Source of the DNA: Sphingobacteriaceae bacterium
Lineage (GTDB): Bacteria; Bacteroidota; Bacteroidia; Sphingobacteriales; Sphingobacteriaceae
NCBI GenBank assembly: GCA_947460275.1
Contig: CANHHZ010000152.1
Coordinates: 1 to 5,153 of the forward strand
Direction: 5' to 3'
DNA: 5,153 nt
Shown here: piece after piece, positions 1 to 5,153 of the stretch
Layout of the letters: each line of letters opens with the position of its first letter
Position numbering within the stretch: position 1 is the first letter of the stretch
Notes under the pieces: model-generated
Database searches by the model: none
Told to the model about the DNA's origin: nothing
What the model saw: the letters and a program-made list of their open reading frames with translations, nothing else
Made by a program: the position numbers and the translations under genes

Positions 1-50
1 ATAGGCTTGCTAACAGGTTTTTTTTCGAATGTTTTCTGTGGCGTTTTCAT
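1..50 (-). CDS. N-terminal fragment of an unidentified leftward gene
   Basis: Only 16 complete codons are visible, reading MKTPQKTFEKKPVSKP, before the gene leaves the window at the left edge. The residues are lysine-rich and hydrophilic, with no signal peptide or membrane segment, which suggests a cytoplasmic and perhaps nucleic-acid-binding protein; no family can be named from so little. The start is supported by a TAATTTTG element ending 4 bases upstream of the ATG, the same arrangement as at mqnC in this window. There is no Shine-Dalgarno sequence. The frame could be a chance opening, because a short stop-free run is not strong evidence in AT-rich DNA. Confidence 0.4.
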   Translation of the reverse strand, partial: MKTPQKTFEKKPVSKP

Positions 51-54
51 TTCA

Positions 55-86
55 CAAAATTATTAAATAAGTAGCTAAAGTTTAAA
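55..86 (-). promoter_or_regulatory. Candidate Bacteroidota-type promoter for the left-edge gene
   Basis: Read on the minus strand, positions 62-55 spell TAATTTTG, a full match to the Bacteroidota -7 consensus TAnnTTTG. A weak -33 candidate, TTTAAA (86-81), lies 18 bases upstream and lacks the usual TTG. The -7 box ends 4 bases before the ATG at 50, so transcription would begin at or within a few bases of the start codon. In such AT-rich DNA the match could occur by chance; its position next to a start codon is the main support. Confidence 0.4.
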
Positions 87-262
87 CGATATAATAAAAT
101 TACACAAAATATTTTTCAATAGAAAAGAAGCCTGTTTTTAGGCGAATTTGCGTTTTCAAAATTAAAAATAAATGGGTATTCAAAATGGGTTTTACTTTTT
201 TATTTCTACGAAAATTACTTTTTAATTTTAAAATACATTTTTTTGATTGTCTTAAAATAAAA

Positions 263-294
263 AAAAAGCGTCCCGATGACTTGGGACGCTTTTT
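263..294 (-). terminator. Rho-independent terminator downstream of mqnC
   Basis: The sequence forms a perfect 12-bp stem: AAAAAGCGTCCC (263-274) pairs with GGGACGCTTTTT (283-294) around an 8-base loop. The GC core is 7 bp. Read leftward, the GC stem is followed by seven T residues (267-261) and more T-rich sequence, which is a classic intrinsic terminator for the mqnC transcript, about 150 bases past its stop codon. Read rightward there are five T residues (290-294), so it may also act in that direction, although no rightward gene ends here. Confidence 0.85.
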
Positions 295-311
295 ACACAC
301 AAATGAAACAT

Positions 312-355
312 GAATTGAACTATTTTATGTTAGGATAAAATAGGTTGTTCAATTC
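312..355. repeat. Interrupted inverted repeat (hairpin) in the mqnC 3' region
   Basis: GAATTGAAC (312-320) pairs with GTTCAATTC (347-355), and directly inside it TATTTTAT (321-328) pairs with ATAAAATA (335-342). This gives 9 + 8 base pairs, a 4-base one-sided bulge GGTT (343-346) and a 6-base loop. It lies between the mqnC stop codon and the terminator, so it would be transcribed as part of the mqnC mRNA. It is AT-rich and no T-run follows on the minus strand, so it is not itself a typical terminator. A role in mRNA stability or as a processed small RNA is only a guess. Confidence 0.5.
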
Positions 356-440
356 TTTAAGAACTTTTTTCGATGGCAATGAGTTTATCAATCCATCTTT
401 GCAAATAACAAATACCGCTTTAAATGGTTTTTTTTAAAAA

Positions 441-1565
441 TTAATAATTAATCACCTGCTCTTCTAGTTCTGCGGGTAATTCTCTGTAATTATATTGTTG
501 ACCACGTAATTGCGGTTCAAATCCTGCGTCCTTAATTGCATCTTGTATACCCTTAGCGGTAAAGCGATGTGGAGCTCCGGCTGCAGAAACCACATTTTCC
601 TCAATCATGATGGATCCAAAGTCGTTTGCTCCTGCATGAAGGCAGGTTTGTGCTACTGTTTTGCCAACCGTTAACCAACTGGCTTGTATGTTTTTAATAT
701 TTGGCAACATGATGCGGCTTAAAGCCAACATGCGAATGTATTCATCGCCGGTCACATTATTGCTAATTCCTCTTAATCTTTTCAGCAGGGTTCCATCATC
801 TTGGAAAGGCCATGGTATAAATGCCAAGAAACCTTTGGCATGTTCTGGTTTTTCACTTTGTACTTCTCTAATCCATACCAAATGTTCAAAACGTTCTTCT
901 ATGGTTTCTATATGCCCAAACATCATGGTAGCCGAAGTGGTGATGTCTAATTGGTGTGCAGCTCGCATTACATCCAACCATTCTTGACCGCCACATTTGC
1001 CTTTAGAAATTAATCTTCTTACCCTGTCATTTAGTATTTCAGCTCCAGCACCTGGTAAAGAATCGAGTCCGTTTGCTTTCAATTCGCGTAAAACCTCTGT
1101 GTGCGAAAGTCCTTCTAACTTTGCAATGTGTGCAATTTCTGGCGGCCCCAAAGCATGTAATTTTAACTCGGGATACAGTGCTTTAAGTTGCTTGAACAAA
1201 TCGGCATAAAAGGTTAATCCTAAATCTGGATGATGACCACCTTGTAAAAGCAATTGATCTCCTCCAAGACGGAAAGTTTCTTCAATTTTTTCTTTATAGG
1301 TTGCTATATCGGTCACATAACTTTCTTCGTGGCCTGGTCTTCTAAAAAAGTTACAAAATTTGCAATTGGCAATGCAAACATTCGTGGTATTGACGTTTCG
1401 GTCTATTTGCCACGTTACTTTTCCACTAGGTACCTGAATTTTACGTAATTCATTAGCTACATAAGCCAATTCGGCTGTGCTAGCATTGTGGTATAAAAAA
1501 ATGCCTTCTTCTTGGGTTAAAAACTCAAAATTTAAGGCGTTATGCAAAAGTTCGCCAGTTTTCAT
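441..1565 (-). CDS. mqnC: Cyclic dehypoxanthinyl futalosine synthase (radical SAM), MqnC
   Basis: MqnC cyclises dehypoxanthine futalosine to its spiro-cyclic form in the futalosine route to menaquinone, using S-adenosylmethionine and a [4Fe-4S] cluster in the cytoplasm. From the start chosen here the protein has 374 residues, normal for the family. The cluster-binding CxxxCxxC motif is C64, C68 and C71 (CIANCKFC). Other family landmarks are LLLQGGHHPDL (105-115), LPGAGAEIL (170-178), ATMMFGHIET (212-221), FIPWPFQ (249-255) and the C-terminal stretch ASWLTVGK to GANDFGSIMIEENVVSAAG (295-330). The last of these separates it from the related radical SAM enzyme MqnE. The frame continues 23 codons further upstream to a TTG at 1634, but those codons contain the promoter, and conserved sequence begins only after the ATG at 1565, so I start there. 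No other menaquinone gene is in the window; the neighbouring divergent genes are M16 peptidases. Confidence 0.93.
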   Translation of the reverse strand: MKTGELLHNALNFEFLTQEEGIFLYHNASTAELAYVANELRKIQVPSGKVTWQIDRNVNTTNVCIANCKFCNFFRRPGHEESYVTDIATYKEKIEETFRLGGDQLLLQGGHHPDLGLTFYADLFKQLKALYPELKLHALGPPEIAHIAKLEGLSHTEVLRELKANGLDSLPGAGAEILNDRVRRLISKGKCGGQEWLDVMRAAHQLDITTSATMMFGHIETIEERFEHLVWIREVQSEKPEHAKGFLAFIPWPFQDDGTLLKRLRGISNNVTGDEYIRMLALSRIMLPNIKNIQASWLTVGKTVAQTCLHAGANDFGSIMIEENVVSAAGAPHRFTAKGIQDAIKDAGFEPQLRGQQYNYRELPAELEEQVINY

Positions 1566-1569
1566 GCTG

Positions 1570-1603
1570 CAAAGATAAGTAAAAGTGGGGAGCCAGGGGT
1601 CAA
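1570..1603 (-). promoter_or_regulatory. mqnC promoter (Bacteroidota -7 box TATCTTTG)
   Basis: On the minus strand, positions 1577-1570 read TATCTTTG, an exact match to TAnnTTTG. A TTG (1603-1601) lies 23 bases upstream as a possible -33 element, at the long end of the usual spacing. The -7 box ends only 4 bases before the mqnC ATG, so the mRNA should have almost no leader. This placement also argues against the longer N-terminus, which would start upstream of the promoter. Confidence 0.7.
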
Positions 1604-1609
1604 TCCTGG
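1593..1609. promoter_or_regulatory. Small GC-rich dyad overlapping the mqnC -33 region
   Basis: CCAGG (1593-1597) and CCTGG (1605-1609) form a 5-bp inverted repeat with a 7-base centre that includes the -33 candidate. It sits in a short patch (about 1586-1620) noticeably richer in G and C than the surrounding intergenic DNA. The position would suit an operator, but a 5-bp dyad is weak evidence and no regulator is known from the sequence. Confidence 0.25.
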
Positions 1610-1644
1610 TCAAGGTTGCGTAAAAGTTCATCAATGAATATTTA

Positions 1645-1679
1645 TTGGAGATATGCTAACATCATTTTATATATATTTA
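1645..1679 (+). promoter_or_regulatory. Possible promoter of the M16 peptidase pair
   Basis: TATATTTA (1672-1679) differs from the TAnnTTTG consensus only in its last base, and a TTG lies at 1645-1647, 24 bases upstream. Transcription from here would give a leader of about 10-15 bases before the ATG at 1697, in which the A-rich stretch CTAAAAAA takes the place of a Shine-Dalgarno sequence. The match is imperfect and the region is AT-rich, so this is tentative. It would be divergent from the mqnC promoter about 100 bases away. Confidence 0.35.
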
Positions 1680-1696
1680 CAACTCTAAAAAATATT

Positions 1697-2935
1697 ATGG
1701 TAGATTTTAATCGTTTTACGCTGGCCAATGGTTTAAGGGTTTTAGTTCACGAAGACCCCACCACACCCATGGCGGTTTTAAATATTTTGTATGATGTTGG
1801 TGCAAGAGACGAAGAGGAGGGGAAAACAGGCTTTGCGCATCTTTTTGAACATTTGATGTTTGGAGGCTCAGTAAACATACCGAGTTACGATGAGCCTTTG
1901 CAAAGAGTAGGGGGCGAGAACAACGCTTTTACAAGTAATGACATTACCAATTATTACATTACTTTACCTGCCGTTAATATAGAAACTGCATTTTGGTTGG
2001 AAAGCGATAGGATGTTAAGTTTGGCTTTTTCCGAAAAAAGTTTAGACACGCAACGAAATGTAGTGATGGAAGAGTTCAAGCAACGCTACCTCAATCAGCC
2101 TTATGGGGATGTTTGGTTAAATCTACGTCCTTTGGCCTACCAAAAGCACCCTTATCGTTGGGCAACCATTGGGCAAGATTTGGCGCAAATAGAAAATGCC
2201 AAAATTGAAGATGTAAAGGCTTTTTTTAAGCAACATTATCACCCGCAAAATGCCATTTTAGTAGTAGGAGGGAATGTGAAAACAGCAGCTGTTAAACAAA
2301 TGGCTGAAAAATGGTTTGAACCTATCCCGGCAGGAGAAAAAAAATCTCGAAATTTACCTAAAGAACCAGAGCAAACCGAAGCTAGAAGTTTAACAATAAC
2401 TGCAAATGTGCCGCTAAATGCAATTTATATTGCTTTTAAAATGCCTGCTCGAAATCACCCTTCCTATCAGGTTTTCGATTTAATGTCAGATATTTTATCT
2501 CAAGGGCAATCTTCTCGTTTATACAATAGTTTGCTCAAAGAAAAGCAGTTGTTTAGCGATATTAACGCATACATTACCAGTAGTTTAGATGAAGGCTTGT
2601 TTGTCGTTGAAGGTAAATTAATTGAAGGTATATCCATGGATGTCGCTGAAATTGCAATATGGCAAGAACTTCAACAAATGTGCGATGGTTTGGTAACCGA
2701 AGAAGAACTTACCAAAGTAAAAAACAAAGCGGAGTCTATTATGGTATTTGCCGAAATGAATTTATTGGATAAAGCCATGAACATTGCTTATTATGAGCTT
2801 TTGGGCGATGCAAATTTGCTCAACACAGAGATAGATAAATACTTGGCTATTACGCCACAACAAATCAAAGAAGCCGCAAAAGCCACTTTTATTAAACACA
2901 AATCTTCTACCTTATATTACTTAGCCAATGCTTAA
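1697..2935 (+). CDS. M16 family zinc metallopeptidase, catalytic subunit type
   Basis: This 412-residue protein has the standard two-domain layout of short (M16B-type) peptidases. The N-terminal domain carries the inverted zinc motif HLFEH (H48, E51, H52) inside GFAHLFEHLMFGGS. A conserved NVVMEE (121-126) supplies the third ligand, E125 or E126. The C-terminal domain starts near residue 235 and contains SSRL (272-275). Where many relatives have an Arg and a Tyr that hold the substrate backbone, this protein has L280 and S287, so that pair is missing. I start at ATG 1697 (MVDFNRFTLANGLRV) because homology begins there. An upstream TTG (1616) and ATG (1634) would add a weakly hydrophobic stretch without a convincing signal-cleavage site and would run through the probable promoter. 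No signal peptide is therefore predicted and the location is probably cytoplasmic. The gene overlaps the next M16 gene by 8 bases, and the two probably form a heterodimer. The physiological substrate is unknown. Confidence 0.9.
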   Translation: MVDFNRFTLANGLRVLVHEDPTTPMAVLNILYDVGARDEEEGKTGFAHLFEHLMFGGSVNIPSYDEPLQRVGGENNAFTSNDITNYYITLPAVNIETAFWLESDRMLSLAFSEKSLDTQRNVVMEEFKQRYLNQPYGDVWLNLRPLAYQKHPYRWATIGQDLAQIENAKIEDVKAFFKQHYHPQNAILVVGGNVKTAAVKQMAEKWFEPIPAGEKKSRNLPKEPEQTEARSLTITANVPLNAIYIAFKMPARNHPSYQVFDLMSDILSQGQSSRLYNSLLKEKQLFSDINAYITSSLDEGLFVVEGKLIEGISMDVAEIAIWQELQQMCDGLVTEEELTKVKNKAESIMVFAEMNLLDKAMNIAYYELLGDANLLNTEIDKYLAITPQQIKEAAKATFIKHKSSTLYYLANA

Positions 2936-4202
2936 TCGTACAATTGCACCTGAGTTTAAACAGGTAAATGACATTCAATTTATTGCTCCAACAGCCCAAG
3001 AACTAAACAATGGCATTAAGGTTTTTACCATTGATGCAGGTAAGCAAGAACTTGTGCGCATAGAATTTATTTTCAATAATGTAAATTGGAATTCGAGTAA
3101 ACCTTTGCAAGCGGTTTCTGTAAATAGTTTGATTAATAATGGTACAAAAACCCTAAACGCTAAAGAAATAGCAGATAAAGTAGATTATTACGGCGCTTTT
3201 TTGCAAACCGAGTATGGTGCAGACCAAACAGTTATTACGTTATACAGTTTAAATAAATATTTAGCCTCGGTATTACCCATTTTGTGCTCTATTTTAAACG
3301 AAAGTATTTTTCCACAAGAAGAGTTGGATATTTTTATCCAAAATCAAAAGCAAAGATTGCAGGTTAATTTGCAGAAAAATGATTTTTTAGCTCGTAAAAC
3401 CTTTGCAAATTCAATTTTTGGATTAACCTCTTATGGTTCGGATATTTCCTTGGAAGATTATGAGGCCTTACAAAGAGAAGATCTATTGTCTTATTTTAAA
3501 GCTGCTTATAAGCCCGAAAATTGTACAATTGTTGCAGCTGGTAAGTTTAGTGTCGTGGAATTTGAGCTATTGAATATGTTTTTTGGTGGTAACTGGCAAA
3601 ATCAGGAAAGCTCTCTTGAGGATAGCTTTAATTTTTTAGCACAGGGTGGAAACGAAGTTTATCTCGAAAAACCAGAAGCCATTCAATCTGCTATCAGATT
3701 AGGGAATTTGAGCATTAACCGTAAACATGAAGATTTTCCAGCCTTGCAAATTTTAAATTGTGTATTGGGTGGTTATTTTGGATCTCGCCTTATGGCCAAT
3801 ATCCGAGAAGATAAAGGTTATACCTATGGCATTGGCTCGGGTATTGCTTCCTTAAAAGACGCGGGGTATTTTTTTATTTCTACCGAAGTAGGTACTGAGG
3901 TTTGTTCGGCTGCTTTGCAAGAAATAGAAAAAGAAATTGATTTGCTAAAAACAGATTTGATATCCGAAGGTGAGTTAAATCTAGTGCAAAATTACATGTT
4001 AGGTTCGATGTTGGGGAGTTTGGAAAATGCTTTTTCTCATGCGGATAAATTTAAAAATGTTTATTTTTCGGGTTTAGATTATAGTTATTACGATAGATAT
4101 ATCACAAAAGTTAAAAATATAAGTGCTCAAGAACTGAAAGTAATAGCTAATAAATATCTAAATTGGGGCTCGATGACAAAAGTAATTGTAGGAAAAAAAT
4201 AA
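2928..4202 (+). CDS. M16 family peptidase-like protein, non-catalytic subunit type
   Basis: This 424-residue protein has the M16 fold in two halves, but where HxxEH should occur (around 63-72, VSVNSLINNG) no zinc ligands remain, so it should not cleave peptides alone. The C-terminal half keeps the family signature GSRLMANIREDKGYTYGIGSG (285-305), including R293 and Y300, the Arg-x6-Tyr pair that binds substrate in M16 enzymes. The preceding gene shows the opposite pattern, so the two together would make one complete active site. In two-subunit M16 enzymes such as the mitochondrial processing peptidase, one subunit is likewise catalytic and the other serves substrate binding. The ATG at 2928 lies inside the last codons of the upstream gene (8-base overlap) with no Shine-Dalgarno sequence, which suggests translational coupling. 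The first 25 residues are polar, with no signal peptide. No clear hairpin terminator follows in the 67 bases before guaB. Confidence 0.9.
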   Translation: MLNRTIAPEFKQVNDIQFIAPTAQELNNGIKVFTIDAGKQELVRIEFIFNNVNWNSSKPLQAVSVNSLINNGTKTLNAKEIADKVDYYGAFLQTEYGADQTVITLYSLNKYLASVLPILCSILNESIFPQEELDIFIQNQKQRLQVNLQKNDFLARKTFANSIFGLTSYGSDISLEDYEALQREDLLSYFKAAYKPENCTIVAAGKFSVVEFELLNMFFGGNWQNQESSLEDSFNFLAQGGNEVYLEKPEAIQSAIRLGNLSINRKHEDFPALQILNCVLGGYFGSRLMANIREDKGYTYGIGSGIASLKDAGYFFISTEVGTEVCSAALQEIEKEIDLLKTDLISEGELNLVQNYMLGSMLGSLENAFSHADKFKNVYFSGLDYSYYDRYITKVKNISAQELKVIANKYLNWGSMTKVIVGKK

Positions 4203-4206
4203 TCAC

Positions 4207-4237
4207 TTTTAATATTAACTATAATAGTGTAGCTTTG
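4207..4237 (+). promoter_or_regulatory. guaB promoter (Bacteroidota -7 box TAGCTTTG)
   Basis: TAGCTTTG (4230-4237) matches TAnnTTTG exactly. The -33 position, 19 bases upstream, has only TTTT (4207-4210) instead of TTTG. Transcription would start around 4240-4245 and give a leader of roughly 25-30 bases. The leader has no Shine-Dalgarno sequence and no riboswitch-sized structure. Because no terminator separates the M16 pair from guaB, some read-through from upstream is also possible. Confidence 0.6.
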
Positions 4238-4269
4238 CCCTGCAAATAATAACTCCTAATTTATTTGCT

Positions 4270-5153
4270 ATGCAACTTGATCCCCAAAAATTTATTGCCA
4301 CTGGTTTAACCTACGACGACGTGTTGTTGGTTCCAGCCTATTCAGAAATTTTACCTCGCGAAGTGAATACTTCTAGTTTTTTGACAAAAAAAATTAAGCT
4401 TAATGTGCCCTTAGTTGCGGCAGCTATGGATACCGTAACTGAAGCAGAATTAGCCATCGCTATTGCGCAAAATGGAGGTTTAGGAATGTTGCATAAAAAC
4501 ATGAGCATTGAAAGACAGGCTGAAGAAGTGCGTAAAGTAAAACGTTCTGAAAGTGGTATGATTCAAGATCCAGTTACTTTAGCTGAAAACGCAATCGTAG
4601 GCGACGCCTTTAAAATAATGACTGCCCACAGAATTGGCGGTATTCCGGTAGTAAGTAAGGATAACAAATTAGTAGGTATAATTACCAATCGCGATTTGCG
4701 CTTTCAAAAAGACATGAACAGGCCAATTGCAGATGTAATGACCAAGGATAATTTGATAACCGCACCCGAAGGAACCAACCTTATTCAAGCTGAAGAAATC
4801 TTGCAAAATTATAAAATTGAGAAGCTCCCGGTTGTAAATTCAGCTGGTTTTTTATGCGGATTGATTACTTTTAAAGATATACTCAAAGTAAAAAATTATC
4901 CGGCAGCATGTAAAGACGAAAAGGGTAGGTTGCGTGTTGGGGCTGCAGTAGGGGTTACAGCTGATACCATGCAACGTGTAGATGCTTTGGTCAAAGCAGG
5001 TGTTGATGTAATTGCTATAGATACTGCACATGGTCATTCTAAAGGGGTAATTGACAAACTAAAAGAAGTAAAAGCTAAATATCCTGATTTACAGATTATA
5101 GCAGGTAATATTGCAACTGGTGCGGCAGCAAAAGCATTGGCCGATGCTGGTGC
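4270..5153 (+). CDS. guaB: Inosine-5'-monophosphate dehydrogenase, N-terminal 294 residues (partial)
   Basis: GuaB oxidises IMP to XMP with NAD+, the committed step of guanine nucleotide synthesis in the cytoplasm. The frame is open from the ATG to the right edge, giving about 60% of the usual length of about 490 residues. Visible family features are the start GLTYDDVLLVPAYSEILPR (12-30), AAMDTVTEAE (51-60) and GLGMLHKNM (70-78) of the catalytic barrel. Two tandem CBS domains follow, inserted at about 97-147 and 154-208 (PVTL to GIITNRDLR, then VMTKDNLIT to GLITFKDIL). The barrel then resumes with VGAAVGV (223-229), the NAD-binding DTAHGHS (251-257) and IIAGNIAT (276-283). The catalytic cysteine loop (GxGSxCxTR, near residue 300-310) and the mobile flap lie beyond the window, so activity cannot be judged. 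The CBS pair usually confers allosteric control by purine nucleotides. It follows the M16 pair on the same strand but has its own promoter. Confidence 0.96.
   Translation, partial: MQLDPQKFIATGLTYDDVLLVPAYSEILPREVNTSSFLTKKIKLNVPLVAAAMDTVTEAELAIAIAQNGGLGMLHKNMSIERQAEEVRKVKRSESGMIQDPVTLAENAIVGDAFKIMTAHRIGGIPVVSKDNKLVGIITNRDLRFQKDMNRPIADVMTKDNLITAPEGTNLIQAEEILQNYKIEKLPVVNSAGFLCGLITFKDILKVKNYPAACKDEKGRLRVGAAVGVTADTMQRVDALVKAGVDVIAIDTAHGHSKGVIDKLKEVKAKYPDLQIIAGNIATGAAAKALADAG

Larger units (their letters stand above)
63..440. other. AT-rich intergenic region, no supported gene
   Basis: This stretch separates the start of the left-edge gene from the end of mqnC. The part from 63 to 262 is very AT-rich, with many A and T runs, and I see nothing functional in it beyond the -33 candidate at 81-86 and a 4-bp GCCT/AGGC hairpin (130-143). 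A 66-codon open frame on the minus strand (100-300) reads through the terminator hairpin and is low-complexity Lys/Phe/Leu, so I do not accept it as a gene. Positions 263-294 hold a terminator, and 295-440 would be the mqnC 3' untranslated region, including an interrupted hairpin at 312-355. No tRNA, insertion sequence or CRISPR repeat is visible. Confidence 0.7.

Noticed and set aside
130..143. GCCT/AGGC mini-hairpin as a second terminator
   Set aside because: The stem is only 4 bp and is not followed by a clean T-run, so it is expected by chance.
100..300. 66-codon open frame on the minus strand
   Set aside because: It runs through the terminator hairpin and its product is low-complexity Lys/Phe/Leu as expected from AT-rich DNA, with no recognisable motif or plausible start signal.
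394..401. CATCTTTG as a rightward -7 promoter box
   Set aside because: The first consensus base is wrong and no gene begins downstream on the plus strand.
661..1448. Three plus-strand open frames (661-987, 997-1209, 1254-1448)
   Set aside because: They lie antisense within mqnC, whose frame is fully conserved; they are shadows of it.
441..1565. Assignment of the radical SAM protein as MqnE (aminofutalosine synthase)
   Set aside because: The GANDFGSIMIEENVVSAAG tail, FIPWPFQ and QGGHHPDL motifs fit MqnC better; an alignment to both families would confirm this.
1566..1634. 23-residue N-terminal extension of MqnC
   Set aside because: It contains the exact TATCTTTG promoter box and shows no family conservation; the ATG at 1565 gives the usual family length.
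1616..1696. 27-residue N-terminal extension of the first M16 protein, as a possible signal peptide or membrane anchor
   Set aside because: The stretch ANIILYIFTTL is short, has no good cleavage site, starts from TTG or an ATG upstream of a probable promoter, and family homology begins only at residue 28.
4852..5037. 61-codon minus-strand open frame
   Set aside because: It is antisense to the conserved guaB coding sequence, including its NAD-binding motif.

Overview
The window looks like ordinary chromosome from a member of the Bacteroidota. It is AT-rich. Upstream of three genes there are matches to the Bacteroidota sigma factor -7 element (TAnnTTTG): TATCTTTG before mqnC, TAGCTTTG before guaB and TAATTTTG before a gene cut by the left edge. 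The starts lack clear Shine-Dalgarno sequences, which is also usual in this phylum. MqnC implies menaquinone synthesis by the futalosine route. That fits cytophagal, sphingobacterial or chitinophagal lineages better than classical-pathway flavobacteria, but this lineage placement is inference.

Layout from left to right. Positions 1-50 hold the first codons of a leftward gene that runs off the edge. Positions 51-440 are AT-rich and non-coding as far as can be seen. They contain a strong hairpin terminator (263-294) for the leftward mqnC transcript and a second, interrupted hairpin (312-355). Positions 441-1565 (minus strand) encode MqnC, a radical SAM enzyme. Positions 1566-1696 are a divergent promoter region. 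Positions 1697-2935 and 2928-4202 (plus strand) are two overlapping M16 metallopeptidase-family genes. Positions 4270-5153 are the first 294 codons of guaB (IMP dehydrogenase), cut by the right edge.

The two M16 genes appear to form one functional unit. The first keeps the zinc-binding HxxEH motif but has lost the Arg/Tyr substrate-binding pair. The second has lost HxxEH but keeps the Arg/Tyr pair. This division of labour is known for two-subunit M16 peptidases, and the 8-base gene overlap fits balanced production of a heterodimer. Neither protein has a convincing signal peptide from the chosen starts. mqnC and guaB are housekeeping genes with no obvious functional link to the peptidase pair.

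I did not find a clearly new biological system. The points most worth a second look are the complementary M16 pair, the -7 element lying only 4 bases from the start codon in two genes (leaderless or near-leaderless transcripts), and the unexplained structured stretch between mqnC and its terminator.
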